Shown: positions 17,653 through 26,923, counted from the first letter of the stretch. The stretch: 64,000 bases of DNA from ENR-C20 sp942493145 (GCA_942493145.1 OW818679.1:620001-684000); one strand, 5' to 3'. Numbers and translations are program-made. Notes: generated from the letters alone by a model not told the origin.

Positions 17653-19227
17653 ATGTATTCAGATAACAAGGTGTGGATAGCTAAAGGTGAAAAACCGGTA
17701 TATCTCCTCCCAAATATGGCAAACCGACATGGACTGATAGCAGGTGCTACCGGAACTGGAAAAACCATTACTCTTAAAGTCATGGCGGAAGCTTTTAGTG
17801 ATATGGGTGTTCCCGTATTCCTTGCAGATATAAAGGGCGACCTTGCAGGGCTCGCAATCCAGGGCACAGAGAACGTAAAGGTACAGGAGCGGGTTGCAAA
17901 ACTGGGGGTTGATGGATTTTCATACAAGGCTTATCCTGTCCGGTTCTGGGATATTTTCGGTGAAGGCGGACACCCGGTACGTACTACGATTACAGATATG
18001 GGCGCTCTGATGCTGTCCAGGATGCTGGGCCTGAATGATACCCAGACTGGTGTGCTTAATATAGTTTTTAAAATTGCAGATGACCGTGGCCTGCTGTTGT
18101 TGGACCTTAAGGACCTGCGTTCAATGATACAGTATGTGGGTGATCATGCAAAGGAATTCACTCTGGATTATGGCAATATTTCAGCCCAAAGTGCAGGGGC
18201 TGTCCTCCGCGGGCTGCTTTCCCTCGAGGAACAGGGTGGCGAAAATTTCTTCGGGGAACCTGCCCTGGATATATTTGACTGGATTCAGACAAACCAGGAG
18301 GGGCGCGGTTATATTAATATACTTCATAGTGTAAGGTTGTTCCAGCATCCTGCACTTTATTCAACCTTCCTGCTCTGGATGCTGTCCGAGCTTTTCGAAG
18401 CGCTTCCTGAAGCGGGGGATATGGATAAGCCGAAGATGGTCTTTTTCTTTGATGAAGCACACCTTCTTTTTGAGGATGCCCCAAAGGTTCTGCTGCAGAA
18501 GATAGAGCAGGTGGTCAGGCTTATCCGGTCAAAAGGTGTCGGAGTATATTTCATAACCCAGAATCCCATGGATCTTCCACAGGATGTACTGGGACAGCTT
18601 GGGAACCGTGTACAGCATGCGCTGCGAGCATATACACCTCAGGAACAAAAAAATGTAAAGGTTGCGGCGCAGACCTTCAGGCCCAATCCGGCCTTTGATA
18701 CTGAAACCGCCATAACGGAGCTTGGGACAGGCGAGGCATTGGTATCCTGCCTTGATGACGATGGGCGTCCCGGGATAGTGGAACGTGCATTTGTTCTGCC
18801 GCCCCAGAGCCTGATGGGAACGATCGCTGATGAGCAGCGCAGCCGTATGCTTGCAGAATCGGTCATGGGCGGGAAATACAGCAGGGAGATAGACAGAGAA
18901 TCAGCCTATGAAATGCTTCAGACAAAAGCACAACAGGAGCAGACAGCAGAGCAGCAGAGGCAGATTGCCGGGCAGAAGGCGAAGGAAGCTCAGGAGTTGG
19001 AAAAGCAAAGATTGGAACAGCAGAAGCAGTGGGAGAGGCAGAACCAGAACCAGGCCGGACGTGTTACATATAATAATTACGACTACAATGGCAATAGCCA
19101 GAGAAGAAGAGGCGGAAGGCCGAGAAAGTCAATGATTGAAAAAGCTGCAGGACAAGCTGTAAACTCCATTGGGAGGGAGATCGGAAGGTCGCTGATACGC
19201 GGATTGCTCGGGTCACTGAAAAGGTAA
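17653..19227 (+). CDS. HerA-like/DUF853 ATPase (YjgR family)
   Basis: P-loop ATPase of the HerA/FtsK superfamily, 524 residues. Walker A is [11 protein letters not shown] near residue 35, Walker B is [11 protein letters not shown] near residue 275, followed by [17 protein letters not shown] (the sensor-like segment typical of YjgR), and [17 protein letters not shown]. The C-terminal 90 residues are a Gln/Glu/Lys-rich helical tail ([20 protein letters not shown]) and a basic end. The ATG at 17653 is chosen because AAAGGAG precedes it and the conserved N terminus begins there. Role in DNA metabolism or stress is proposed for the family but not known. No NurA-type nuclease is adjacent. Confidence 0.9.
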   Translation: MYSDNKVWIAKGEKPVYLLPNMANRHGLIAGATGTGKTITLKVMAEAFSDMGVPVFLADIKGDLAGLAIQGTENVKVQERVAKLGVDGFSYKAYPVRFWDIFGEGGHPVRTTITDMGALMLSRMLGLNDTQTGVLNIVFKIADDRGLLLLDLKDLRSMIQYVGDHAKEFTLDYGNISAQSAGAVLRGLLSLEEQGGENFFGEPALDIFDWIQTNQEGRGYINILHSVRLFQHPALYSTFLLWMLSELFEALPEAGDMDKPKMVFFFDEAHLLFEDAPKVLLQKIEQVVRLIRSKGVGVYFITQNPMDLPQDVLGQLGNRVQHALRAYTPQEQKNVKVAAQTFRPNPAFDTETAITELGTGEALVSCLDDDGRPGIVERAFVLPPQSLMGTIADEQRSRMLAESVMGGKYSREIDRESAYEMLQTKAQQEQTAEQQRQIAGQKAKEAQELEKQRLEQQKQWERQNQNQAGRVTYNNYDYNGNSQRRRGGRPRKSMIEKAAGQAVNSIGREIGRSLIRGLLGSLKR

Positions 19228-19292
19228 AGATACACTGAATTTGCGGGTTATACTTTTTGGCAAGGTGGTAAAAATACTTCAACGAGGTGGGT

Positions 19293-20984
19293 ATGAAGGT
19301 AAGCAGACATATTAACATCAGAAGGTACAACCAAATAATAACCGTATTCGCAAAAAACGGGTTTGGCTTGCTGCTGGATCAGCTTGGTCTGTTCCATTAC
19401 CTCAGTATCAGACGGAAGATTTCAAAACCGGATATTGCCATGCAACGATCAAAGTTATCAACAGGCGAAAGGCTAAGGCAGTCACTGGAAGAGCTTGGTC
19501 CTTCCTTTATAAAACTTGGGCAGATACTTAGTACAAGGCCGGATATATTCCCTGCGGATATCACCGAAGAGCTTAAAAAGCTGCAGGATTCGGTACAGCC
19601 GTTTCCTTTTGAGGATGTCAGGGCTTTGATTGAAGAGGAGCTTAAAGAAAAGCTTGAGAATGTTTATAAGGAATTTGATGAAAAACCTCTGGCGGCAGCT
19701 TCAATATCGCAGGTGCACCGTGCACGGCTGAATTCCGGGAAAACTGTGGCGGTCAAGGTCCAACGGCCGGGGATTGAGAAGAGTATCAGCCTTGATGTAA
19801 ATATATTGAAAGATCTGGCACATTTTCTGGACAACCACACAAAGTACAGAAAGCTTTATGATTTTACCACCATGGCCAATGAGTTTGAGACCACCTTGAA
19901 AAATGAACTCGATTTTACCAGGGAGGCAGAGAACGCAGATACTTTCAAACAAAATTTCGCTAAAGACATAGGAATGGCTGTGCCCGAAATCAACTGGATG
20001 TTTACCACCAAAAGGATACTGACCATGGAGTATATAAAAGGTGTAAGGGTTGATGACAAAACAGCACTTTCAGGAGCAGGGATAGACAGCAGGATGGTAG
20101 CTGAAAGACTTGCAATGTCCATAATCAACCAGATATTGAGGGACGGATTTTTCCATGCCGACCCCCATCCCGGAAATATCCAGGTTCTAAACGACGGGAC
20201 GGTTGTACTACTGGATTTTGGCATGGTTGGGCGTCTTAGCGAATCCAGGAGAAGGGTGATATCCAATTTCTTTATAGGCGTCGCTACACGGGACGGAAGA
20301 ATGGTCGTCAAATCCATAATAGAACTGGATACGGCATCAAAGAGGAGCAACCTTAAAAGATTTGAGAGGGACGTTGATACCATAATAGACAAGTACCTCA
20401 CCATGCCATGGGATAAAATCAAGATTGGTGAGCTCTTCCGAGAAATATTCAATATTGCATTTTTGCATCATATAAGGATACCCAGCGAGTTTACGATGAT
20501 ATCAAAGACCCTGGCTACGCTTCAGGGACTTATGGAAATACTGGCTCCCGACCTCAATTCCCTTGCCATAGCAGAACCGATTGCCAGGAAGATGCTTCAA
20601 CAGTCGTTTTCGTTAAAAAGCCTGGGCAACGATGCTAAAAGAAGCTTTTTCAACTACAGGGAGCTTTTCAGCGAATTGCCTTCGGTGATGCTCAACTTCC
20701 TGGCCAGGATGGAGGACGGGGATTTTGTATTCCAGTTTGAAATTAAGGATATCGACAAGATACAGAAGCGGTTCGAAAGATCATTAAACAGGATATCCTT
20801 CAGCATGGTACTCCTCTCTGTAAGCATAATCATTGCTGGTATAGTAATTGCTTCAGGGCTGAATGCAGGCACAGGCGGTGAGATGTACAGCTTCAATATG
20901 GTTGCCTTAAGGTTGGCACTGGCTGTTGCAGTCATCATAATCCTGGGCTTGATAGTTTCATTGTTCAGATCCAGTCGGATGTAA
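19293..20984 (+). CDS. ABC1/AarF/UbiB family atypical kinase
   Basis: Membrane-anchored protein-kinase-like ATPase, 563 residues. Seen: the family-specific KxGQ motif [14 protein letters not shown] (about residue 75), the Ala-rich loop [11 protein letters not shown] replacing the kinase Gly-rich loop, the VKVQRPG lysine, the catalytic-type [11 protein letters not shown] and DFG-like LLDFGMVG, and two C-terminal transmembrane helices ([15 protein letters not shown] and [17 protein letters not shown]). UbiB/COQ8 proteins support ubiquinone synthesis in aerobes; anaerobes of this group lack ubiquinone, so the role here is open (membrane lipid or isoprenoid handling). Follows the HerA-like gene after 65 bases; start at ATG after GAGGTG. 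Confidence 0.9.
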   Translation: MKVSRHINIRRYNQIITVFAKNGFGLLLDQLGLFHYLSIRRKISKPDIAMQRSKLSTGERLRQSLEELGPSFIKLGQILSTRPDIFPADITEELKKLQDSVQPFPFEDVRALIEEELKEKLENVYKEFDEKPLAAASISQVHRARLNSGKTVAVKVQRPGIEKSISLDVNILKDLAHFLDNHTKYRKLYDFTTMANEFETTLKNELDFTREAENADTFKQNFAKDIGMAVPEINWMFTTKRILTMEYIKGVRVDDKTALSGAGIDSRMVAERLAMSIINQILRDGFFHADPHPGNIQVLNDGTVVLLDFGMVGRLSESRRRVISNFFIGVATRDGRMVVKSIIELDTASKRSNLKRFERDVDTIIDKYLTMPWDKIKIGELFREIFNIAFLHHIRIPSEFTMISKTLATLQGLMEILAPDLNSLAIAEPIARKMLQQSFSLKSLGNDAKRSFFNYRELFSELPSVMLNFLARMEDGDFVFQFEIKDIDKIQKRFERSLNRISFSMVLLSVSIIIAGIVIASGLNAGTGGEMYSFNMVALRLALAVAVIIILGLIVSLFRSSRM

Positions 20985-21005
20985 ATGATTCAACAAACCC
21001 AAAAA

Positions 21006-21036
21006 ACCCTATGCGAGATTTCTCTCCGCATAGGGT
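21006..21036. terminator. Bidirectional intrinsic terminator
   Basis: Perfect 10-base arms ACCCTATGCG (21006-21015) and CGCATAGGGT (21027-21036). The minus-strand side is followed by TTTTTGGGTTTG, a strong U-tract; the plus-strand side by ATGATTATTC. It separates the convergent AarF and DUF4405-like genes. Confidence 0.8.
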
Positions 21037-21044
21037 ATGATTAT

Positions 21045-22319
21045 TCACTCTTTCCTTTTGCTCTTTTCAAAAAACGATACAGTATAGTAGGTGCCGGCAA
21101 CGTATAAGGTCATCATCGGAAAGAAGTCCGTAAGGCCTCCAAGGGCTCCGCCTTTTTCGGAATCAGCCTGGCCAGCTTCGTCCAGGTCGGCAGCGCTTAT
21201 TAAATCATTTCCAGCGATGGCGGTACTTCCTGTAAAAGCATCGCTGCGGATATCAGTATTACTTTCGTTATCTGCTGCGGGTTCGCTTGTTGCTGCGGGT
21301 TCGCTTGTTGCTGCGGGTTCGCTTGTTGCTACGGGTTCGCTTGTTGCTGCGGGTTCGCTTGTTGTAACGCCTTCGTCCTGGGTTGTGCTCTCGCTGGATG
21401 AATTGATTTCTTCCATAAGGGCTTCATACTTCACTTCTGCCTGCTGAGCCTGCCTCACACCTTTTCCGCACTTGGGGCTGAGAAGCGAGCATTGCCTGTG
21501 ACATGCGGTGCAAATGAGGCTGCCCAGGTACTCTTCCAGTGTTGTGCCGTCGTCAGTTGCAGAGTTGTTTGTCGAAACTGACTGGAGGGACATATTTGTT
21601 GCTGTCAGTTCCCCGCTGGAAGTGTTATCCAGGCTGGCAGTAACAGTTGATGAATCACCAGACGATACGAGTGATATATTTGAAGAGAGCTTATCCGAGT
21701 CGTAAATTTCAGTTGTACCTGCTGAAATCTGATTGACAGTCTGCGAGGCCTTTGCTGTTACGGTCAGCGGAACGAGAAGCTTGCTGCCGACGTCATTGGT
21801 AAATGAGCTCTTTATTCCCACTATGACAAGCAGTGCGGCTATGGACCTCAAAATGATTGTCCGGGGTTTGCTTTCCAATCGTATGTTGAGCATTTTACGG
21901 AATGCTGACATTATGTATTTCCAGTGCAGACCTATATGCACAGAGACCAGGATCAGGCTGCCATATGAAAATGAAGTGTGCAGCGCGCTCCAAAGTATGC
22001 CGTTTTCCAAAGCTATGAATGTGAACAACGACTTCGATATCAATATACCGCTGAGGACCGTAATACTCATGGATACCAGCAGCATGACATCCAGTACATA
22101 CATAAAACGGGTCTTGGGTTTAATATGTTTTTTAAAGAATGAAGCAGTAACTCCTTTTATCCATTTCCAATTAAGACCATTATGAACCAGGAACAGACCA
22201 AATATAAAGAGACCTAAAAACTCGTGCCAGAAGTAACCTGTTGCTGCCACGTCCATCAGTATGATCATCAATATGGTCATCACTATATCCAGTGCTATTT
22301 TAATAAATTTATTGTTCAT
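21045..22319 (-). CDS. DUF4405-like membrane protein with extracytoplasmic four-cysteine (CXXCH) cluster
   Basis: 424 residues. N-terminal half: four to five helices with His-rich positions (YFWHEFLGLF, FLVHNGLNW, ALHTSFSYGS, VSVHIGLHW), the pattern of the DUF4405/cytochrome b561-like group, where such His pairs could hold heme. After a further helix (LRSIAALLVIVGI) comes a Ser/Thr-rich region with CTACHRQCSLLSPKC: cysteines spaced CX2CX3CX6C and containing CXXCH. Then a low-complexity linker of ATSEPA repeats and a last hydrophobic segment near the C terminus. If N-in, the cysteine region faces outside. The cluster could bind FeS or covalent heme; neither is proven. ATG 22319 follows GGAGG. 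Sits downstream of a two-component system and behind a hairpin. Confidence 0.72.
   Translation of the reverse strand: MNNKFIKIALDIVMTILMIILMDVAATGYFWHEFLGLFIFGLFLVHNGLNWKWIKGVTASFFKKHIKPKTRFMYVLDVMLLVSMSITVLSGILISKSLFTFIALENGILWSALHTSFSYGSLILVSVHIGLHWKYIMSAFRKMLNIRLESKPRTIILRSIAALLVIVGIKSSFTNDVGSKLLVPLTVTAKASQTVNQISAGTTEIYDSDKLSSNISLVSSGDSSTVTASLDNTSSGELTATNMSLQSVSTNNSATDDGTTLEEYLGSLICTACHRQCSLLSPKCGKGVRQAQQAEVKYEALMEEINSSSESTTQDEGVTTSEPAATSEPVATSEPAATSEPAATSEPAADNESNTDIRSDAFTGSTAIAGNDLISAADLDEAGQADSEKGGALGGLTDFFPMMTLYVAGTYYTVSFFEKSKRKE
21271..21360. repeat. Five 18-bp tandem repeats inside the DUF4405-like gene
   Basis: Unit GTTGCTGCGGGTTCGCTT on the plus strand, five copies in phase, the fourth with ACG for GCG and the first slightly diverged at its start. 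In the minus-strand protein each unit is six residues, ATSEPA (one ATSEPV). In frame, so length changes would only alter a spacer between the cysteine domain and the last helix. Confidence 0.9.
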
Positions 22320-22339
22320 TGAAACCTCCATCTGCCTAT

Positions 22340-22393
22340 AAAAAAATTGTGTCATAGATCATTTGTTATACGCTTTGATCCTATGACACAATT
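22340..22393 (-). terminator. Hairpin with U7 tract just upstream of the DUF4405-like gene (terminator or attenuator)
   Basis: Perfect 13-base arms AATTGTGTCATAG (22345-22357) and CTATGACACAATT (22381-22393). On the minus strand the stem runs straight into seven T (22346-22340), then 10 bases later the GGAGG of the DUF4405-like gene. There is no space for a promoter between the U-tract and that ribosome binding site, so transcripts of the gene must pass the hairpin. Confidence 0.78.
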
Positions 22394-22470
22394 ATATAAG
22401 TGTAATGTGATGGTTATTTGAACAATAACTGATTGATTTATGAACTCTTAATTTGGTACTCTGTTCAATC

Positions 22471-23958
22471 CTATGAATTGACAAGCTTTAATTCGAACCA
22501 GAAGGTGCTGCCATTTCCCACTGAGCTTTCAACTCCAAATTTTGCGCCATGCAGTTCGAGTATCCCCTTCACTATGGAGAGCCCTATACCTGAGCCGATT
22601 GCAGCGCGCTTATGGGATTTGTCGACCTTGAAGTACCTGTCCCATATAAATGGGAGGTTTTCGGGCGAAATGCCTTCTCCTGTATCAGTGATTTCAATGC
22701 GGACATTTCCGCCTGCAACCTTTTGAGATACTGTTACCAGCTTGTCAGGACCTGTATATGTTACTGCATTGTTTATTAAATTGTAAATGACCTGTGAAAG
22801 CTTGACCTCATCAGCTTCAATGACTACATCTGTATCATGCTCGAAATTGATTACATATCCATCCTGACCGGTCAATTTGGAATATCGCCTGAGAATTTCC
22901 GTTATGCTCTGAGACAGGTTGAAGCTGGTAATAGAAAGAGCCTGGATACCTGTCTGAAGTCTCGATAAGGCAAGGACGTCATTGACAAGATTGCTGAGAT
23001 GCCGGGCTTCATCAATGATTATCTGTATATTTTCCGGCGTATTCTCACCGGGCAGATCCCTGACGGCCTCTGCATAGCCGGTTATCATGGTCAGAGGAGT
23101 CCGCAGGTCATGAGAGATATTGGCGATAAGTTCCTGCCTGAGCTTTTCTGTTTTCGAAAGCTCATTGGCTGCATAATTTAATGATTCACCCAGTTCATAC
23201 ACCTCCAGGTAACCTTTGCCGGCGAAATCCGCTGAGTAATCTCCTTTTGCAAGCCTCTTTGCCGAGTGGTTCATCCTTATCAAGGGCTTTGAAATTTTAC
23301 GGGATATGACCATGGCTATTCCTGTTGCAAGCAGTAGCATCAATAGTGTTACAACTATCAGCTGTACCCTCAGGGTATCAACTGTGGCATATACAGGTGT
23401 TATGGCAGAACTGAGCAGCAAGGTTGCGTTTCCTGTGTTGTTCATTGATATAGTCTTTACATATATCATGCTGAGTTTTTGTTTTTCTTCCCGTTGAGGT
23501 ACATTCCCAATAAAGCGCTCGTCGTCATAATGCTGTTCTCTTGGATTTTCCTGTGGAACAAGCTCAAGGTATGTTCCTCCGTGCTTAACAGCCTGGCGGC
23601 GGTACTCATTAATTACCTTCGGCGGTATCCTGTGTATCATACATTCAGAGGAGGCTTCGGCGGAATAAAGGTCATTTCCACTCTCATCAACGATCCTGAT
23701 ACACAGTTCGTTCTGCTGAGACAGTTTATCCACTAAAGTCTGAAGATCTGAATTGTTAATATTGTCTTCGATATTTTCGGCAGAGGATCTGATGCTCTGG
23801 GTTTTAATAGTTTTATAAAAACTGTCGAGGAAAATTATCTGGGAAAGCCACAGAAGTGCAACCATGATCAGGACAAACGCGGACAGATAGGTAAAAAGCC
23901 TCCATTTGATGCTCGTTTTATCAGCCTTCATTATTCTTGACGCTTTATCAGCCTTCAA
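22471..23958 (-). CDS. Two-component sensor histidine kinase
   Basis: Membrane sensor that phosphorylates the adjacent OmpR-type regulator. About 495 residues: helix 1 (about 21-41), a 150-residue extracytoplasmic sensor region without recognised fold, helix 2 (about 196-217), HAMP (SRKISKPLIRMNHSAKRLA), HisKA with the phospho-acceptor in NISHDLRTPLT, and HATPase_c with N box NLINNAVTYT, G1 DTGEGISP and G2 GSGIGLSIVK. Start unclear: a TTG at 23958 overlaps the regulator stop, and an ATG at 23931 begins the second copy of a 27-base duplication; the protein N terminus reads MKADKASRI-MKADKTS if the first is used. Confidence 0.93.
   Translation of the reverse strand: MKADKASRIMKADKTSIKWRLFTYLSAFVLIMVALLWLSQIIFLDSFYKTIKTQSIRSSAENIEDNINNSDLQTLVDKLSQQNELCIRIVDESGNDLYSAEASSECMIHRIPPKVINEYRRQAVKHGGTYLELVPQENPREQHYDDERFIGNVPQREEKQKLSMIYVKTISMNNTGNATLLLSSAITPVYATVDTLRVQLIVVTLLMLLLATGIAMVISRKISKPLIRMNHSAKRLAKGDYSADFAGKGYLEVYELGESLNYAANELSKTEKLRQELIANISHDLRTPLTMITGYAEAVRDLPGENTPENIQIIIDEARHLSNLVNDVLALSRLQTGIQALSITSFNLSQSITEILRRYSKLTGQDGYVINFEHDTDVVIEADEVKLSQVIYNLINNAVTYTGPDKLVTVSQKVAGGNVRIEITDTGEGISPENLPFIWDRYFKVDKSHKRAAIGSGIGLSIVKGILELHGAKFGVESSVGNGSTFWFELKLVNS
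23917..23957. repeat. 27-base period tandem duplication at the start of the kinase gene
   Basis: TTTATCAGCCTTCA occurs at 23917-23930 and again at 23944-23957. The duplication covers the end of the regulator gene and the start of the kinase, giving two start-like MKADK segments (TTG and ATG) in the same frame. Confidence 0.8.
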
Positions 23959-24631
23959 ATCTGTATCCCACCCCTCTGAGTGTCACTATATGGCTGCTGT
24001 AATCACCAAGGCTTTTCCTCAGTAGTTTAACATGGGTGTCCAGAGTGCGGTCATCGCCGTAGAAGTCATAACCCCAGACATCGTTAATGAGTTTTTCACG
24101 AGTCAGGGCAATTCCGCGGTTTTTGACCATATAGAAGAAAAGATCATATTCCTTCGGTGCCATATCCACCCTTGCACCATCAACATAAACCAGTCTCCCG
24201 GTGAAATCTACAGACAGGCCTCCGATGTTGACAATGTCTTTTTTTGCCTCTGCGGGCTCTTCGGTTTGTCTTCCGGAGCGTTTTATAATTGCATTGATCC
24301 TCATCATAAGTTCTTTTGGAGAGAAAGGCTTTACTACATAATCATCAATACCGAGCTCGAAGCCATGTATCCTGTCATACTCCTCACCGCGGGCTGAAAG
24401 CATAAGGACGGGAGTCTGACGGTGTTTTCTGATCTCTCTGCAGGCAGAGAAGCCATCGAGTTCAGGCATCATAACATCAAGGATGATAATATCAAAATCC
24501 TGCCGTTTGCATATTTCAATCGCTTCCATACCATCAGAGGCCTGAACTACCTCGTGGCCTTCAAAAGCTGCATATTTTCTTATTATCTCCCTGATTCTCT
24601 CTTCATCGTCTACAACGAGTATCCTATACAT
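23948..24631 (-). CDS. OmpR/PhoB-family response regulator
   Basis: DNA-binding response regulator of 227 residues. Receiver domain (1-120): acidic pair DDEE, phosphorylation Asp in IIILDVMMPELDGF, Thr/Ser position MLSARG and Lys in DDYVVKPFSPKEL. C-terminal winged helix (130-227) with DRTLDTHVKLLRKSLG and VGYRFEG. GAGG lies 8 bases ahead of the ATG. Overlaps the kinase gene by 11 bases, so the two are translationally coupled. The closest downstream candidate target is the DUF4405-like gene in the same direction. Confidence 0.95.
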   Translation of the reverse strand: MYRILVVDDEERIREIIRKYAAFEGHEVVQASDGMEAIEICKRQDFDIIILDVMMPELDGFSACREIRKHRQTPVLMLSARGEEYDRIHGFELGIDDYVVKPFSPKELMMRINAIIKRSGRQTEEPAEAKKDIVNIGGLSVDFTGRLVYVDGARVDMAPKEYDLFFYMVKNRGIALTREKLINDVWGYDFYGDDRTLDTHVKLLRKSLGDYSSHIVTLRGVGYRFEG

Positions 24632-24825
24632 TGAATTGCCTCAATTCTTTTTAGCACTTTTATTATTTTTATTATACAACAAAATAAAATTTTTGTGTGA
24701 CGGCCAGGTGACGGACGCATGATGAATTTTTGAATCGTTTGTAAGCCTTATTCTACCTTTTTTTATACCAAACGGTTCAAAACGTGACTCTTCTTCATAT
24801 TATATTTAAAAAAGGAGGTTGTGCC

Positions 24826-25938
24826 ATGGCTACAGGCAGAGTTAAACATGTCTTTCCGGGAGGCAATACCAGCCTTGGGTTTTACAGCTTTTACGACCAG
24901 ATAATCGACCCGTTTGAAGCGGAAAGGAAGATAATAATCAAAGGAGGTCCTGGAACCGGTAAATCAACATTCATGAAGAAAATAGGCAGGGAGCTGCAGG
25001 ACATGGGATATGACATTGAATACCTGCATTGTTCCTCGGATAACAATTCATTGGACGGGATAATGGCTCCACAGCTTGGGTTTGCGGTTATAGACGGCAC
25101 GGCCCCCCATGTGGTGGACCCTTCATATCCCGGGGCTGTAGATGAAATCATAAATTTCGGTGAATTCTGGAGCCGGGAAAGCATCAAAGTACATAAAGCT
25201 GATATCATGAAGACGACAAAGACCATAGGGGAGCTGTTTTCAAGAGGGTACAGGTTTTTAAAGGCCGCTTCATACATATATGAAGGCAGTGCAGCAATTT
25301 ACAGTAAAGCTTTAAAGGCAGAAAAGCTGAATAGCTTTACTTCAGGATTGACCGATGAATTGTTTGGCAATGATGAAGCTGCTCCGGAGAAAACCGGGCG
25401 ACTGCGTAAGCTTTTTGCAAGTGCAATCACTCCGAACGGTCTGTGTAATTATCTGGACTCCATCCTCACATCAAAATTAGTCTATGAAATTAAGGGCGAT
25501 ATCGGTACCTGTGAAGGACAGCTTCTGGAAAAAGTTAAAAATGTGGCAATGGAAAGGGGCTTTTTTGTGGAGGCATATTACTGTGCATTAAACCCTGGTA
25601 AACTGGAACATATTGTTATCCCAGGCATCGATACTGCAATAACTACATCAAACATGTATCATTCGTCATTGGTTGCGAAGTACAAGACTATCTGCATGCA
25701 GGATTTTATGGATGTAAGTATCCTTGGGGAGCACAGTGCTGATCTGTCGGAAGACAGGGAATGTATTGGCAGCCTGCTGGATACAGCCATCCTGACTATA
25801 AGCAAAGCTAAAGCACTGCATGACGATCTTGAGACATACTACATACCAAATATGAATTTCGGAGCTGTGCAGATATGCTGTGATAACCTTATAGCGGAGG
25901 CCTCCGGACAAAAGAGGGATCTTCCATACGAGCCATAA
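24826..25938 (+). CDS. P-loop ATPase with tandem halves, second P-loop degenerate (PRK06851-like)
   Basis: 370 residues, soluble. First half: IIIKGGPGTGKSTFMKKIG (Walker A) then YDIEYLHCSSDNNSLDGIM. Second half repeats the layout: VYEIKGDIGTCEGQLLEKV, then FFVEAYYCALNPGKLEHIVI, so an internal duplication is visible, but the second loop has GDIGTCEGQ in place of GGPGTGKST and lacks the Lys and Ser/Thr needed for nucleotide binding. Conserved in spore-forming Clostridia and Bacilli as an ATP-binding protein of unknown role. ATG 24826 follows AAAGGAGG. Single gene between a two-component system and an E2-like gene. Confidence 0.8.
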   Translation: MATGRVKHVFPGGNTSLGFYSFYDQIIDPFEAERKIIIKGGPGTGKSTFMKKIGRELQDMGYDIEYLHCSSDNNSLDGIMAPQLGFAVIDGTAPHVVDPSYPGAVDEIINFGEFWSRESIKVHKADIMKTTKTIGELFSRGYRFLKAASYIYEGSAAIYSKALKAEKLNSFTSGLTDELFGNDEAAPEKTGRLRKLFASAITPNGLCNYLDSILTSKLVYEIKGDIGTCEGQLLEKVKNVAMERGFFVEAYYCALNPGKLEHIVIPGIDTAITTSNMYHSSLVAKYKTICMQDFMDVSILGEHSADLSEDRECIGSLLDTAILTISKAKALHDDLETYYIPNMNFGAVQICCDNLIAEASGQKRDLPYEP

Positions 25939-26041
25939 GGTTGGTGAAGTGTTGTAAGTAAAGTAGTGTTATTAATACCGTATATGATATAATACAGAAG
26001 AATATTTCCCGGCAAGACAAAAACTTATGGGATGGTGCCAG

Positions 26042-26923
26042 ATGGAGAAGAGTAAAAGACGATTTGGTGACAGATATGATGGCAGGCTCATTCGATCAAT
26101 CAACCCGTTTTACCGGATAATCCCCTACATAATGAAAACAAGAGTGGATTCTCAGAATTATTTTGACGACAGGTTCGATATCGGGCATACGGATGCATTC
26201 ATCAAAGAGTTGAGAAAGCAGCATGAAAATGAAGGCATCGGCTTTCTTCATGTAGTGATAGCTGCCATGGTAAGGACCATCTCTCAGAAGCCTGGGTTGA
26301 ACCGGTTTATAGCCGGACAGAGGATTTATGCCAGAAACGACATTTTGATTTCGCTGGCACTTAAGAAGGAATTAAAGGAATCGAGTCCTGAAACAACAAT
26401 AAAGCTTATATTCAGCCCCACTGACACCCTTCTTGACGTTGTAACCAAGTTCAACGAAGCAGTAGAGCTCAACAAGAAAAAAGAAGTCAAAAATGATACC
26501 GACAAGACCGCAAGGCTTTTAATGCTGTGCCCTGGTTTTATCGTAAAATTCATAGTATGGTTTCTGGATACCCTCGATTATTATGGAAAGATGCCTAAAA
26601 TAATAAACAGGGTAAGTCCTTTTCACACAAGCGTTTTCATTACTGATCTGGGGTCACTTGGAATAGAGCCAATATACCACCATCTATATGATTTTGGAAC
26701 CACATCCATTTTCCTGGCATTCGGTGCAAAGCAGAGGGAAAGAGTCATAAACAAAAGTGGAAATATAATAGAAAAGAAGTTTATTAATATCAAAGCGGTT
26801 ACTGATGAGAGGATTGTTGACGGACATTATTATGCCACGGCATTCAAGCTTCTGAAAAGCCTGATTCAAAATCCCGAAAGACTTATGACCCCACCTGAGA
26901 CAGTGGAAAACGACCTGGTTTGA
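26042..26923 (+). CDS. 2-oxoacid dehydrogenase E2-like acyltransferase catalytic domain, stand-alone
   Basis: About 293 residues resembling the CoA-dependent acyltransferase core of E2/chloramphenicol acetyltransferase proteins, without lipoyl or subunit-binding domains. Seen: LHVVIAAMVRTISQKPGLNRF (the N-terminal core helix), SLGIEPIYHHLYDFGTTSIF, and the C-terminal active-site region VTDERIVDGHYYATAF. In E2 enzymes this reads DHR-x-x-DG-A with catalytic His; here His is replaced by Glu while the DG is kept, so transacetylation by the normal mechanism is doubtful. Start uncertain between ATG 26027 and ATG 26042; neither has a strong ribosome binding site. TATAAT at 25988 is a possible -10. 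No E1 or E3 genes are near. Confidence 0.75.
   Translation: MEKSKRRFGDRYDGRLIRSINPFYRIIPYIMKTRVDSQNYFDDRFDIGHTDAFIKELRKQHENEGIGFLHVVIAAMVRTISQKPGLNRFIAGQRIYARNDILISLALKKELKESSPETTIKLIFSPTDTLLDVVTKFNEAVELNKKKEVKNDTDKTARLLMLCPGFIVKFIVWFLDTLDYYGKMPKIINRVSPFHTSVFITDLGSLGIEPIYHHLYDFGTTSIFLAFGAKQRERVINKSGNIIEKKFINIKAVTDERIVDGHYYATAFKLLKSLIQNPERLMTPPETVENDLV

Noticed and set aside
17653..19227. HerA-like ATPase considered as part of a defence island (HerA-NurA, HerA-DUF4297).
   Set aside because: YjgR/DUF853 type, no nuclease or sensor partner adjacent; the neighbours are housekeeping-like.
21271..21360. Regular 18-bp repeats looked like a CRISPR or minisatellite.
   Set aside because: They are in frame, without spacers, and encode ATSEPA repeats in a protein linker.
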